A DNA stretch of 64,000 nt. It comes from Sulfurimonadaceae bacterium (GTDB lineage Bacteria > Campylobacterota > Campylobacteria > Campylobacterales > Sulfurimonadaceae). Both the position numbers and the translations under genes were made by a program. Shown here piece after piece: positions 1-9,270 of the stretch. The notes beneath the pieces were generated by a model that saw only the letters and a program-made list of their open reading frames with translations, did no database searches and had not been told where the DNA came from. The DNA is taken from assembly GCA_016744905.1 (NCBI GenBank), contig JADGDM010000007.1, positions 1-64,000 on the forward strand, read 5' to 3'. Each line of letters opens with the position of its first letter. Within the stretch, counting starts at the first letter, position 1.

Positions 1-496
1 GCATTACTTTCCATAAATAGTAAAATTCTTGTTTGATTTTATCCAGAGATACAGAGAGTCGAACATAAATATTTTGATCATTCAGCACTACATGTTTTGC
101 CATATAAAGAAGGTCAGTATTGAGGGTATGTGAACGTCTGATGTCACTTCCATACTCGTTGGTCTTTGCCAAAATAACTTCTGGCCTATTGGCATGATTT
201 TCCATAGAAGTTTTATCCGTATTGGTCTCATGGATAATGACACCTTGAGCATCAATGAGGGTTATTCTCATCCCTGTTGCATTATGAATATTTCGGATGA
301 GTCCATCAATATTTTCGCGACCATTAGAGCGTAAAAGTTCAAATTCCAATATGGAAACACCCTCTTTTAATCGCTCTTTATAGGTGGAAGTTACACTGCT
401 TTTAATACTAAAATAACTGACAAATGAGGCCAAAATAAAGGTACTTACCAAAAGTGCCATAAGGTTAACAAAGAAAAACTGATGTATTTTTAACAC
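1..496 (-). CDS. Sensor histidine kinase, PhoR-like, N-terminal part only
   Basis: The gene runs off the left edge, so only about 165 N-terminal residues are visible. They start at a GTG (494-496) that overlaps the stop of the upstream response regulator by seven bases. One hydrophobic segment (residues about 4-25, FFFVNLMALLVSTFILASFV) is followed by an extracytoplasmic sensor region containing IDAQGVIIHET, typical of PAS/Cache-like folds in PhoR-type kinases. The catalytic HisKA and ATPase domains lie outside the window, so the kinase call rests on topology and on tight coupling to a PhoB-like regulator. The signal it senses cannot be read from the sequence. Confidence 0.75.
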   Translation of the reverse strand, partial: MLKIHQFFFVNLMALLVSTFILASFVSYFSIKSSVTSTYKERLKEGVSILEFELLRSNGRENIDGLIRNIHNATGMRITLIDAQGVIIHETNTDKTSMENHANRPEVILAKTNEYGSDIRRSHTLNTDLLYMAKHVVLNDQNIYVRLSVSLDKIKQEFYYLWKVM

Positions 497-1164
497 AAGG
501 TATATCCTACTCCACGTACTGTTTTGATGTACTCTTTTTCTTTGGTTGGATCGATTTTTTCTTTAAGACGGTTGATGGCTACATTGACCGTTCTGTCTTG
601 ATAAATTTCATCACCACCCCAGACCGACTCGAGTAAAAAGTCGCGGTTTAAAACAACATTTTGGTTATTGATGAGTGTGTGGATAAGATCAAATTCTAAT
701 TTGGTTAGTTCAATCTCTGTGTTATCTACACTAACAGAACGTGAATTTAGATTTAAGACAATATCACGATATTTTACAGAGCCTTCTTGGGTACTTGGTT
801 TGGTTCGACGAAGTAAGGCTTTAATACGAAAGAGCAACTCTTTCATATTAAAAGGTTTGGTGATGTAATCATCCGCACCACGGATAAACCCCTCTTCAAT
901 ATCACTCTCTTTATTTTTTGCACTCAAATAGATAACGGGGGTAGTATCACCATTGTCACGTATGCTTTTAACAAACTCACTGCCTTCAACACCAGGAAGG
1001 TTTCTATCCATAATAAGAAGATCAACCTTCTCCTCACTTAAAATATTTTCTAAGTTTTTGGTGCTGGTGCTACCAAGGGTTTCATAACCCTCTTTTTGTA
1101 GGTTATATTCAATCAGTTCTAAAATGTCTTCTTCATCTTCAACGATAACAATGAGTGTGCTCAT
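490..1164 (-). CDS. OmpR/PhoB-family response regulator
   Basis: This is a full-length 224-residue regulator: a receiver domain (about 1-115) joined to a winged-helix DNA-binding domain (about 128-224). The phosphoacceptor is Asp53 in LLIMDRNLP, with acidic pocket residues near 10-12 and the conserved Lys103 in ITKPF. The C-terminal half has the expected RTVNVAINRLKEKI recognition-helix region and ends VRGVGYTL. The kinase gene follows with a seven-base overlap, so the pair is translationally coupled. PhoB of the phosphate response is the nearest familiar relative, but no pst or pho genes are adjacent, so the stimulus is left open. Confidence 0.92.
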   Translation of the reverse strand: MSTLIVIVEDEEDILELIEYNLQKEGYETLGSTSTKNLENILSEEKVDLLIMDRNLPGVEGSEFVKSIRDNGDTTPVIYLSAKNKESDIEEGFIRGADDYITKPFNMKELLFRIKALLRRTKPSTQEGSVKYRDIVLNLNSRSVSVDNTEIELTKLEFDLIHTLINNQNVVLNRDFLLESVWGGDEIYQDRTVNVAINRLKEKIDPTKEKEYIKTVRGVGYTLC

Positions 1165-1185
1165 AAAGGCCCCAAATTTTGGAAT

Positions 1186-1227
1186 ATTATACGCAATTGT
1201 ATCAATTTAAATTAAAATTAGTATAAT
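1186..1227. promoter_or_regulatory. Divergent promoters between response regulator and carbonic anhydrase
   Basis: Two back-to-back -10 hexamers are seen: TATAAT on the plus strand at 1222-1227 for the carbonic anhydrase, and TATAAT on the minus strand (1191 down to 1186) for the regulator. A short CCAAATTTTGG palindrome at 1172-1182 sits in the regulator's leader. No clear -35 elements are seen, which is common in Campylobacterota. Confidence 0.5.
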
Positions 1228-1259
1228 CTTGGTTACAAACACGGTAGAGGAGATTTGTA

Positions 1260-1907
1260 ATGAGATTACTGAGCAGTAATGAAAATATTATTATGACCAA
1301 AGAGATACTTGAAGCGATGTCACCAGCAGAAGCTTTACTTCAATTGAAAAATGGCAACCAGCGTTTTATTGAAGGAAATACACTTCAAAGAGATCTATTA
1401 AACGAAGTAAAAGTAACAAGTTCAGGACAGTACCCATTTGCTGCTATCGTTGGCTGTAGTGACTCACGTGTCCCATTAGAATTACTTTTTGATCAAGGTG
1501 TTGGTGATATTTTTGCTGCGCGGATTGCAGGAAATTTTGTCAATGCAGACATCATCGGTTCTTTAGAGTTTGCTGTAAAAAAGATCGGTTCTAAGGTTAT
1601 TGTGATTTTAGGTCATGATAATTGTGGAGCAGTGAAGGGCGTCATCGATAATGTGGTTATGGGAAATCTAACCAACGCTCTGAGTAGAATTACCCCTGCA
1701 CTACGTTCAGTAACAGGGTTTAGTGATAACCCGACCTCTTCAAATTGTGAATATGTCGACGCAGTTGCACAGAAGCATGTGGAGATGACAGTCCAAGCAG
1801 TACTCAGTCGCTCAGTGATTATTCATGAGTTGGTAGCTGCGGGTGAATTGAGCGTGATTGGTGCTTTTTATAGTGTTGAAAAAGGTGAGGTGACTTTTTA
1901 TGAGTAG
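1260..1907 (+). CDS. Beta-class carbonic anhydrase
   Basis: This 215-residue enzyme interconverts CO2 and bicarbonate. The zinc ligands of the beta class are all present: Cys66 in CSDSR (with Asp68 and Arg70 as the regulatory dyad), His119 and Cys122 in LGHDNCGAVKG. No signal peptide is seen, so it should be cytoplasmic, where it would supply bicarbonate or CO2 to carboxylating enzymes. A GAGGAG ribosome site lies upstream of the ATG at 1260; an internal Met at residue 12 is a possible alternative start. The next gene overlaps its 3' end by eight bases. Confidence 0.95.
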   Translation: MRLLSSNENIIMTKEILEAMSPAEALLQLKNGNQRFIEGNTLQRDLLNEVKVTSSGQYPFAAIVGCSDSRVPLELLFDQGVGDIFAARIAGNFVNADIIGSLEFAVKKIGSKVIVILGHDNCGAVKGVIDNVVMGNLTNALSRITPALRSVTGFSDNPTSSNCEYVDAVAQKHVEMTVQAVLSRSVIIHELVAAGELSVIGAFYSVEKGEVTFYE

Positions 1908-2331
1908 TACTGTTCTACTCGGGTTGATGTCTGTCTTATTGGTAATTTTGATAGGCTTGGTTTTACTGTTTACAGCAGAACCAAAAGAGAAGAAAAGTAA
2001 AAAAAATACAGCACCCCAAAAACTAAAAGAGAGCATTCCTACTTTTGAGGAGTTGCGTACTATTATCAAATCAAAAGCAAGTACTTCAGATGATATTATT
2101 GATGCTTATCAGATGGTGGTGAAGCATTATGGAAGTATAAAAGAGAAAATGGGTATTCGTGTCAACCCTGACTTTGATCGTTATATGGACCTGATCTTTG
2201 CCGTAACGCGTCATAAAAATGCGAACACAAAGATTGTCATCGGTTTTGAAAAAGAGCTCAGTGCTAAAAACCCAAAATACGAAAGAGAGATTGCAGACGC
2301 TTTTAACCGAGGTCTAAGTTCTAGGGTTTAA
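1900..2331 (+). CDS. Small membrane-anchored protein of unknown function
   Basis: The product has 143 residues. Residues about 4-26 form one strongly hydrophobic helix (LLGLMSVLLVILIGLVLLF), followed by a lysine-rich stretch and a soluble, mainly helical cytoplasmic domain. It starts inside the carbonic anhydrase gene and so is probably translationally coupled to it. It meets lapD tail to tail with a four-base overlap. I recognise no family. The coupling suggests, without proving, a function related to carbonic anhydrase or simply co-expression. Confidence 0.7.
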   Translation: MSSTVLLGLMSVLLVILIGLVLLFTAEPKEKKSKKNTAPQKLKESIPTFEELRTIIKSKASTSDDIIDAYQMVVKHYGSIKEKMGIRVNPDFDRYMDLIFAVTRHKNANTKIVIGFEKELSAKNPKYEREIADAFNRGLSSRV

Positions 2332-4271
2332 TCTTCTAGTAGATCTTCTGCTACGCGCCCTTGAACAATATTTATCCCCATAGTGGTGAGTTTCTCTAAC
2401 TCTTCTTGAGTTCTTACCCCTGTTGCGACCAACTCTACATCTACGGACTCCGTGACGATACGCAGAGCATTCATCCCATCTTGAGTCTGATCTAAAAAGT
2501 AGGTTGCGTCGGCTTTGATAAACGAGGGCTTGAGCTCTTTTAGATAGTTAAAGTCTGTTGATTCACCGGTGAATTGATGGATACCCACTTGGATGTTGTA
2601 TTTTTTGAAAAGTGACATATAGGCATGCATTGACTCTGAGTTTTTACTCACCAAGGAGTCTGGAAGCTCGATGATCAGTTTAAAGTTTAGGGTATGGGCA
2701 TACTCTTCAAATAGTTTTGAAAGATGTAAAAAGGTTGTTGTGGCACTTAAGTACTCTAGTGGTAGACGAATAGCGTAGGTTCCATCTGTAAATTCATCAT
2801 TTTTATCTTTGAATATTTTGTTAACAATATTTTTATAAATCAGTGGAGTTAAACTCAGTGCGATGGCTGGTGCGATAAATTTACCATAAGGATATGCCTC
2901 GCCTTCTTTATCTTTAAATGAGATGGTTAAAACGTTATGATCAACAATTTTTTCTTTGGTATCTACTACTACCCACGCAGCGACGTCGAAACGTTCATGT
3001 TCTAGGGCCTCTTCTAGTAACGTTCTCCATGCTTCTTTACCAAAGACATGTAACTGTTCTAAATTGGCGTGCAGATACGCTGGTGTCGTATCCATTAAAA
3101 AGGCTTGTGAAAGTGCGTAGTCAGCGCGTGAAAAAATTTCTCCCATATTTTGTGAAGTTTGATACGGGGTGACCCCTACACTGATACCACAACGCTCAAG
3201 TGAACATTGGGTGATATCAAGTTCATGTTGATCAAATAGCTTATGCGATTTATTACAGATATCCAAAGCAATCTGTAGACCTTTCTCTTCACTACAATCT
3301 GGAAGAATTAAGATAAATTCGGTTCCATTAGCACGACAAGCGATAGAGTCTTGAAAAGGAAGTGCATATTTATTTAAGGTGTTTGCCAAATGAATAAAGA
3401 GTGCATCAACCTTTTGTCTACCAATCTGTTTATTGGCCTCTAGCGCGCCATGAAAAGCGATCATTAAAACAGCACCTTTAGTATGCTTGGCATCTACTTC
3501 TAATAGCTGAGAAAATTTTAATGAGAGGTATTTTCTATTATAAAGTTTGGTGACATTGTCTGTATAAAGTAAGTCATGATTACGTTTTAGTGCTTCATTG
3601 GCCTGTTCAAATATACCTTGTACTTTTTGAACCATTTTATTCATACCCATCACCACTTGTTTAAATTCGGTGGTTAGAGGTATTTTATCAAGGATGATAA
3701 ACTCATTTTTCATAATGGCTTCTGCTTGTCCTTGAACGGCTTTAAGTGGTTGAAGTATAATGTGTAGTAGAACATTTAAGATGATAAGCGCTAAGAGTGC
3801 AAGAATAACAAATGAGACGATTAGATTTTGAAGTGTTGCATAGAGCTGTACATAAGCATGGGCAGGATCACTTTGGACATTTAAAATACCAATAGGATTC
3901 CAACCTGCTGAAACATTGGCTGAGGCAACGGGTGCTTCGATAGGGACGATAGAAACAAACCAGGCAGGAACTAAGATCTCTTGAATTTCACTACTTCTTT
4001 CATATAGTAGTGCCTCTTGCATATCAATGATAGAGATGCGTTGATAATTTCCACTGTCAAAATTCGCATTAATCATGGTCTCAATAATTGAAATATCTCC
4101 ACCTGCTGTTGCAAGAGAAAGACTCAGTGAAGAGGCCGTGTTTTTAGCATCTTCATAAAGCCCATCTTGTATAGATTTACTGGCAGTATTAAAATTTAAA
4201 ATCATTATGGTGGTAAGAATGATTAATAAAAATATTGAGATAAGTAGGGCGATCTGTTTAAATAGGGTCAT
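2328..4271 (-). CDS. lapD: LapD-like c-di-GMP receptor, degenerate GGDEF and EAL
   Basis: The order of domains in this 647-residue protein matches LapD: TM1 (about 6-27), periplasmic LapD/MoxY-type domain (about 28-145), TM2 (about 150-172), HAMP, GGDEF (about 235-390) and EAL (about 410-647). Both enzyme domains are degenerate. The GGDEF signature reads NGTEF, and no intact EAL motif is seen at the start of the last domain. In the characterised Pseudomonas system, LapD binds c-di-GMP through the dead EAL domain and then sequesters the protease LapG at its periplasmic face. The lapG-like gene lies directly upstream with a four-base overlap, which strongly supports the assignment. Confidence 0.88.
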   Translation of the reverse strand: MTLFKQIALLISIFLLIILTTIMILNFNTASKSIQDGLYEDAKNTASSLSLSLATAGGDISIIETMINANFDSGNYQRISIIDMQEALLYERSSEIQEILVPAWFVSIVPIEAPVASANVSAGWNPIGILNVQSDPAHAYVQLYATLQNLIVSFVILALLALIILNVLLHIILQPLKAVQGQAEAIMKNEFIILDKIPLTTEFKQVVMGMNKMVQKVQGIFEQANEALKRNHDLLYTDNVTKLYNRKYLSLKFSQLLEVDAKHTKGAVLMIAFHGALEANKQIGRQKVDALFIHLANTLNKYALPFQDSIACRANGTEFILILPDCSEEKGLQIALDICNKSHKLFDQHELDITQCSLERCGISVGVTPYQTSQNMGEIFSRADYALSQAFLMDTTPAYLHANLEQLHVFGKEAWRTLLEEALEHERFDVAAWVVVDTKEKIVDHNVLTISFKDKEGEAYPYGKFIAPAIALSLTPLIYKNIVNKIFKDKNDEFTDGTYAIRLPLEYLSATTTFLHLSKLFEEYAHTLNFKLIIELPDSLVSKNSESMHAYMSLFKKYNIQVGIHQFTGESTDFNYLKELKPSFIKADATYFLDQTQDGMNALRIVTESVDVELVATGVRTQEELEKLTTMGINIVQGRVAEDLLED

Positions 4272-4897
4272 ATTTTATTTCCTTTAATATCAATGAGAAG
4301 TTGATCCCACTGTTTGTGCACTTTTTTTGATTTTACTTTTTTCCCTTTTTTTTCCCCACTGGCGCGCACAATGGCTGCTCCATTGAAATTATAGATCGGG
4401 GTGAGGTCAGGTCGTCTATTTGCCGGAATCACTTTATGGTTGTTGTTGTCTAAAACAAGGGGCATAGAAGAGGGTGTTTCAAAATAGGTGAGTACCATGT
4501 GTGCTCCTTTAAAACGAGATGAGCGTACATAAGTAAAATAGAGCTTTTTTGGATCTATTCCAAGATAGATAAGGGCAAAGTACTTAGCAATAACATAATC
4601 TTCACAATCTCCCTTATCACGGCCTAGAAATTCCCAAGGCGTTGCCCAATAATCAGACTTATTATACGTCACTTGATCAATCTGATAGCCTACTTCATTA
4701 TAAAATGTGTTGACTTCGGTAAGTTTGCTTAGGTCTGTTGTCCCCTGTAGGGACATCAAGGTTTTATCAAGATAGTAAAAGCGTTTTTTTGCAAAAGGGC
4801 CATGTGCTTTCTCTATCTTGTTCACCAAGCTAGGATTGACGTAGACAGTAGCCTGAAGTGATAAAAAGAAAATCATAATTAGTAATAGTTTTTTCAT
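4268..4897 (-). CDS. lapG: LapG-like periplasmic cysteine protease
   Basis: This 209-residue protein belongs to the bacterial transglutaminase-like cysteine proteinase family. A signal peptide covers about residues 1-17. The catalytic triad is readable as Cys98 (KGDCEDY), His133 (GAHMVL) and Asp150 (LVLDNNNH), with the conserved WATPWEFLGRDKGDC block around it. LapG enzymes cut the N-terminal retention module of large surface adhesins and so release biofilm cells when c-di-GMP is low. The gene lies between an intact GGDEF/EAL gene (19 bases upstream) and lapD. No large adhesin or type I secretion genes are in this window, so the substrate must be encoded elsewhere. Confidence 0.9.
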   Translation of the reverse strand: MKKLLLIMIFFLSLQATVYVNPSLVNKIEKAHGPFAKKRFYYLDKTLMSLQGTTDLSKLTEVNTFYNEVGYQIDQVTYNKSDYWATPWEFLGRDKGDCEDYVIAKYFALIYLGIDPKKLYFTYVRSSRFKGAHMVLTYFETPSSMPLVLDNNNHKVIPANRRPDLTPIYNFNGAAIVRASGEKKGKKVKSKKVHKQWDQLLIDIKGNKI

Positions 4898-4916
4898 TAG
4901 AGTTATTATAATCAGT

Positions 4917-7400
4917 TTATATTAATTTGCGCGTATCATTATCAATAAAATTAATAAAATCATTTTCATTGAGTGGTTTAGAAAAATGGTATCCTTGTCC
5001 ATATTTACAACCTTGTTGAGCGAGAAATTGCTCTTGTTCTATTGTCTCTATTCCTTCTGCTACATTATCATAACCCAGACTTTTTGAGAGGGCTAGAATG
5101 GCCTTTGTAATCGCTACGTCATTAAGGTCAGTTGGCAAATTATCAATAAAAGATTTATCAATTTTGATCATATCAATAGGGAATGTTTTAAGATAACTCA
5201 TAGATGAGTAGCCCGTTCCAAAGTCGTCAATGGAGATGGAATAACCCTGATTTTGAAGCTCTTGTAAAATTAGAAGGTTTTTATCATTATCTTGCATTAT
5301 ATATCGCTCAGTAATCTCAATTTCAATATCAGAGGCTTGTAAATCATAGCGCGCCAGTATGCTTGCAAATGTTTTTAAAAGTTTGGTGTCTTTAAATTGA
5401 TTGCTAGAGAGATTAATAGCAATGTATTTAATAGAGTGCCCTTGAGCACGAAGTTTAGACAGAAATTGACAAGATGCTTCAAATACAAAATAGCCAATTT
5501 CAATAATCAAACCACTGTTCTCAGCTAAAGGGATAAAAACATCTGGAGGTACCATTCCAAACTCTTGAGTGTTCCAGCGAACAAGTGCTTCTGCGGAGAT
5601 AATAGCTCTATCTTTTAGTGCGTACTGCGGTTGAAAATTAAGATAAAGTTCATTGTTCTCTAAGGCATTTTTGAGGGCATGTTCTAGTCGTAAGTTATGG
5701 GTGATTTTTTCATATAGTTTGGCATCATAAAAGGCAAAGGTGTCTTTTCCCGACTCTTTGGCTTTATACATGGCCGAGTCGGCAAACTTCAGTAAGTCAT
5801 CAAAATCATCAGTGTCATCAGGATAAAAAGAGATACCTATACTGGCAGAAGTGCTGAGTTCATGTTGGTCAATATGAAAAGGCTCTTTCAGTGCAACTAT
5901 GATTTTTTCAGATATTTGTGCAGCATTACTTTTATGTGCAATATCTTCTAAAACAATAACAAATTCATCTCCACCAATACGCGCTAACAGGTCTGTTTCT
6001 CGTAAAACTGCAGTGAGTCTTTGTGCGACTTCCAGTAGCAGTTTATCTCCAATATGATGTCCTAAAGTGTCATTGATATCTTTAAATCGATCAAGGTCAA
6101 TAAAAAGTAGTGCCATCTTCTGTTGATTTCGATGAGAAATTTTTAGGCTTTGTTTAAATTTCTCTTCAAAGCTGATACGATTATCAAGCCCCGTCAGACT
6201 ATCATGATAAGCGATGTGTTCAATTTTCTCTTGAGATTGCACAATCTCTCTAATATCTGTTTGTGTCGCAAAATAGTTCACTATTTGATTTTCATCATTG
6301 GTAATAGAAGAGATAGTCAGCCAGACAGGATAAAGCGTTCCATCTTGTTTTTTATTTTTGATTCGTCCTTGCCATTTCCCAGTCTTTTTTATCTCTTCCC
6401 ACATCTGTGCATAATAATGAGGACTATAGGAGTGTGATTGAAATATATTGGGTCTCTCTCCAATCATCTGCTTAGTAGTATAGCCTGTTAATATCTCAAG
6501 TGAGCGGTTGGCAAAAAGGATGCTAGACTCTGCATCAGTAATTAAAATTCCCTCTTGAGTATCTTTGAAAACTGAGGCATATAGATGGAGTATTTGAGAT
6601 GACTTTCTTGAATGATAGTGGGTATAAATAAGTATCAATAACATCAATAAAGAACCTATAAAAAAAAGTATAGTGATATATTGATTTTCTCTCATTTGTG
6701 TATGATAAATAGTATCCAATTTATTTTTTGCACTTGAAATTAAAGCATAAAGTTTGATGTTATTTAGTAGTTGTTTATTATCATGAAATTCTTGATTATA
6801 CGTGAGAAATTTTTTAAAATGTAAGACATAGAATTCTATATACTTATGTTCTGATTGAAGGGCATTGATACGCAGGTTAAGCGCTCTATTATTTAAGGGA
6901 ACATCGAGGCATAACTGCATGACTTCAAAGGTGAGATTTTCAATGACTTTTTTATTTTCAGCACGGATATTCTTAGTTTTTACGATATTTGACTTGAGAT
7001 CAAAGAGATAAGATAGAGAGTTGATAGAGGCAGAATTAATGGCTTTGTAGTCCTCTATTTGTAAGGATTTTTTTTGATACAATTGCGTAATATCTTCAAC
7101 AGTTGTTTCAAATTCTGTACTAAAATCACTGTGCATATTGAGTGTTTTTAGCTTATTGAGAGTGTCATCAAATTCTTGGATAAAAGATGCGATACTGTCG
7201 TAATTATTATAGGTATATTTTTGTAGTAAAAAATTGTCAAATTCCTTATCTAGAACTTTGAGTTTTTCCAGTTGTAGTGCATAATTTTCATAGGTGGTGA
7301 TTTTTTGATTCATTTTATAAAAATAGAAAATTATAACAATAGAAATTGAGAATAAAATAGTCAAAATAGTATAGGTAAAATCCAATTTTTTTAAAAGCAT
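4917..7400 (-). CDS. Membrane PAS-GGDEF-EAL protein (c-di-GMP turnover)
   Basis: The product has 827 residues. TM1 (about 10-28), a roughly 210-residue helical periplasmic sensor region and TM2 (about 245-262) are followed by PAS (about 275-390), GGDEF and EAL domains. Both enzyme signatures look intact: ARIGGDEFVIVLED for the cyclase and SAEALVRWN for the phosphodiesterase, with DDFGTGYSS and ETIEQ-type motifs downstream. It may therefore make or degrade c-di-GMP. Lying between the peroxidase gene and lapG-lapD, it is the obvious candidate to set the c-di-GMP level that LapD reads. Net activity cannot be predicted from sequence. Confidence 0.9.
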   Translation of the reverse strand: MLLKKLDFTYTILTILFSISIVIIFYFYKMNQKITTYENYALQLEKLKVLDKEFDNFLLQKYTYNNYDSIASFIQEFDDTLNKLKTLNMHSDFSTEFETTVEDITQLYQKKSLQIEDYKAINSASINSLSYLFDLKSNIVKTKNIRAENKKVIENLTFEVMQLCLDVPLNNRALNLRINALQSEHKYIEFYVLHFKKFLTYNQEFHDNKQLLNNIKLYALISSAKNKLDTIYHTQMRENQYITILFFIGSLLMLLILIYTHYHSRKSSQILHLYASVFKDTQEGILITDAESSILFANRSLEILTGYTTKQMIGERPNIFQSHSYSPHYYAQMWEEIKKTGKWQGRIKNKKQDGTLYPVWLTISSITNDENQIVNYFATQTDIREIVQSQEKIEHIAYHDSLTGLDNRISFEEKFKQSLKISHRNQQKMALLFIDLDRFKDINDTLGHHIGDKLLLEVAQRLTAVLRETDLLARIGGDEFVIVLEDIAHKSNAAQISEKIIVALKEPFHIDQHELSTSASIGISFYPDDTDDFDDLLKFADSAMYKAKESGKDTFAFYDAKLYEKITHNLRLEHALKNALENNELYLNFQPQYALKDRAIISAEALVRWNTQEFGMVPPDVFIPLAENSGLIIEIGYFVFEASCQFLSKLRAQGHSIKYIAINLSSNQFKDTKLLKTFASILARYDLQASDIEIEITERYIMQDNDKNLLILQELQNQGYSISIDDFGTGYSSMSYLKTFPIDMIKIDKSFIDNLPTDLNDVAITKAILALSKSLGYDNVAEGIETIEQEQFLAQQGCKYGQGYHFSKPLNENDFINFIDNDTRKLI

Positions 7401-7408
7401 TTTTTCTC

Positions 7409-8317
7409 CTAATCTAGCATTATAGGGGCACTTAATGAACGTAAAAATAGAACTATTTTATCGATTTCATCTTTAGAGATATCTCGACCCAATTGAACCA
7501 TGGCCATAATTTCAACAGCTTCATACAACGAAGACGTTCGTCCATCATGAAAGTAAGGGGCGGTGTGCTCGATATTTCTAAGTGTAGGGACTTTAAAAGA
7601 GAAGCGATCTTTTTCTCGTTTGGTGACATTAAAGCGTCCAATGTTTTCTGATTTTGAACTCTTTATTACTCCAAAAGTAGAATACATATTGCCTCCTATA
7701 TTTTGTCCTTGATGACAGGCAATACAGCCTTTATTTTTGAAAAGTTTATACCCCTCTTTGGTATCAGCATCTATAGCGTCTGCGTCTCCATTAAGATAAC
7801 GATCAAAAGGTGCATTAGGGGTAATAAGTGTTTTCTCATATTCGGCAATGGCATTCGCAATATTTCTCTTAGTAATTCCATCTTCATAAATTTGAGAAAA
7901 TTCTTTATTGTAAGTTGTTTTTTTAAGTCTTACAATAAGGTCTGGAAAGTTGTAGCCCATTTCTACGGGGTTTTCGATAGGTTGCAGAGCTTGGTCTTCT
8001 AAACTCTTTGCGCGCCCATCCCAAAACTGTACAAAATTGAAAGTAGAGTTTAGAACGGTTGGTGAATTGATATTACCTTCTTGTCCCATAATTCCAAAAG
8101 AGAACTTAAGTCCATCATCTCCTCCCTCTTTTAAATGGTGACAAGTTGCACATGAGACAGTATTGTCTTTTGAAAGCTGTGTATCATTAAATAATGATTT
8201 TCCTAAAAGTGCTTTATTAACACTGTACTCGACTGTTTGAGGAATAGGAGAGATTAATTCTCGAGCATTTACAGAAGATCCGAAGAGAAGGAAAAACGCT
8301 AAAAATAGAAAGGGCAT
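7409..8317 (-). CDS. Di-haem cytochrome c peroxidase
   Basis: Counted from my chosen start at 8317, the protein has 302 residues. A signal peptide (MPFLFLAFFLLFGSSVNA) precedes two CxxCH haem sites at Cys56-His60 and Cys198-His202, the pattern of periplasmic peroxidases that reduce hydrogen peroxide with cytochrome c electrons. An open frame continues to an ATG at 8392. The extra 25 residues would put a charged stretch before the signal peptide and that ATG has no ribosome site, so I prefer 8317. Only eight bases separate it from the GGDEF/EAL gene, so it likely heads a four-gene operon with the Lap system. Confidence 0.9.
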   Translation of the reverse strand: MPFLFLAFFLLFGSSVNARELISPIPQTVEYSVNKALLGKSLFNDTQLSKDNTVSCATCHHLKEGGDDGLKFSFGIMGQEGNINSPTVLNSTFNFVQFWDGRAKSLEDQALQPIENPVEMGYNFPDLIVRLKKTTYNKEFSQIYEDGITKRNIANAIAEYEKTLITPNAPFDRYLNGDADAIDADTKEGYKLFKNKGCIACHQGQNIGGNMYSTFGVIKSSKSENIGRFNVTKREKDRFSFKVPTLRNIEHTAPYFHDGRTSSLYEAVEIMAMVQLGRDISKDEIDKIVLFLRSLSAPIMLD

Positions 8318-8442
8318 ATAAAACCTTATTGTGATTAAATTATCATATTTTAAGTTGTGTTCACTTGTACTTATTTTAACATAAAAATACATTTTCTTTA
8401 CTTATTAACTAAATATAAGATTTTTTACTGTACACTCCTCTA

Positions 8443-9210
8443 ATGCAAAAAATAGTAGCCAAAAAAAAATTTGGACAGAACTTTTTAAAAGATGAATCTG
8501 TTTTATTCAAAATCATCGAATCGATGCCCAAAAATGACAATGTCATTGCTGAAATTGGGCCTGGATTAGGTGATTTAACTAAAAAACTAGTTAATGTCAA
8601 AAGTGTCGAAGCTTTTGAGGTAGATACCGACTTGTGTAAACATTTAAATATCGCATTTAAAGATGAGATCAAAACCAACGCTTTTACACTTCACTGTGGT
8701 GATGTATTGAACGTGTGGAAGAGTGAGCTTCTTAATAGAAAGTACGATTTAGTGGCAAACTTGCCTTACTATATCGCTACCAATATCATTTTAAAAGCCC
8801 TCGCTGATCCGAACTGTGAAAATTTACTTGTTATGATCCAACTTGAAGTAGCTCAGAAATTTGCAGCTTCAAGTGGAGAGAAAGCTTTTGGAGCTCTCAG
8901 TGTTATTGCGCAGAGTATTGCGACAGCGAAAATCGTTGTGCATGTCCCGCCAACAGCATTTGACCCTGCACCAAAAGTGGACTCTGCTGTTTTATTGTTA
9001 TCTAAAACAGCCAGTAGAAGTGATGAGGAATTTGAAAAATTTCTCAAAGTGGCTTTCACACAGCCCAGAAAAACACTGCTAAAGAATCTAAGTGCACAAT
9101 ACGGTAAAGAGTTGTTAAAAGAGATTTTTGAAAAAATGGAACTTCTTTTAACAATTCGCCCTCATCAGCTCAGCACGAGCGACTATCACCAACTCTATAA
9201 ATATTTATAA
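8443..9210 (+). CDS. rsmA: 16S rRNA dimethyladenosine transferase
   Basis: This 255-residue enzyme (also called KsgA) uses S-adenosylmethionine to dimethylate two adjacent adenines near the 3' end of 16S rRNA during small-subunit maturation. Diagnostic motifs are KKFGQNFLKD at the N-terminus, the SAM-binding EIGPGLGDLT near residue 40, and the target-site motif NLPYYIATN near residue 107. The length is normal. No clear ribosome site precedes the ATG. RNase J follows 60 bases later, an arrangement that groups two RNA-processing enzymes. Confidence 0.97.
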   Translation: MQKIVAKKKFGQNFLKDESVLFKIIESMPKNDNVIAEIGPGLGDLTKKLVNVKSVEAFEVDTDLCKHLNIAFKDEIKTNAFTLHCGDVLNVWKSELLNRKYDLVANLPYYIATNIILKALADPNCENLLVMIQLEVAQKFAASSGEKAFGALSVIAQSIATAKIVVHVPPTAFDPAPKVDSAVLLLSKTASRSDEEFEKFLKVAFTQPRKTLLKNLSAQYGKELLKEIFEKMELLLTIRPHQLSTSDYHQLYKYL

Positions 9211-9270
9211 AATTTTAAAAGCATTTTAGCCCATAATAGGGTTTTCGATGCTTCGAACATAGGAGTTTGG

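Noticed and set aside
8318-8392. Longer N-terminus for the cytochrome c peroxidase
   Set aside because: The upstream ATG has no ribosome site, and the extra residues would precede a normal signal peptide.
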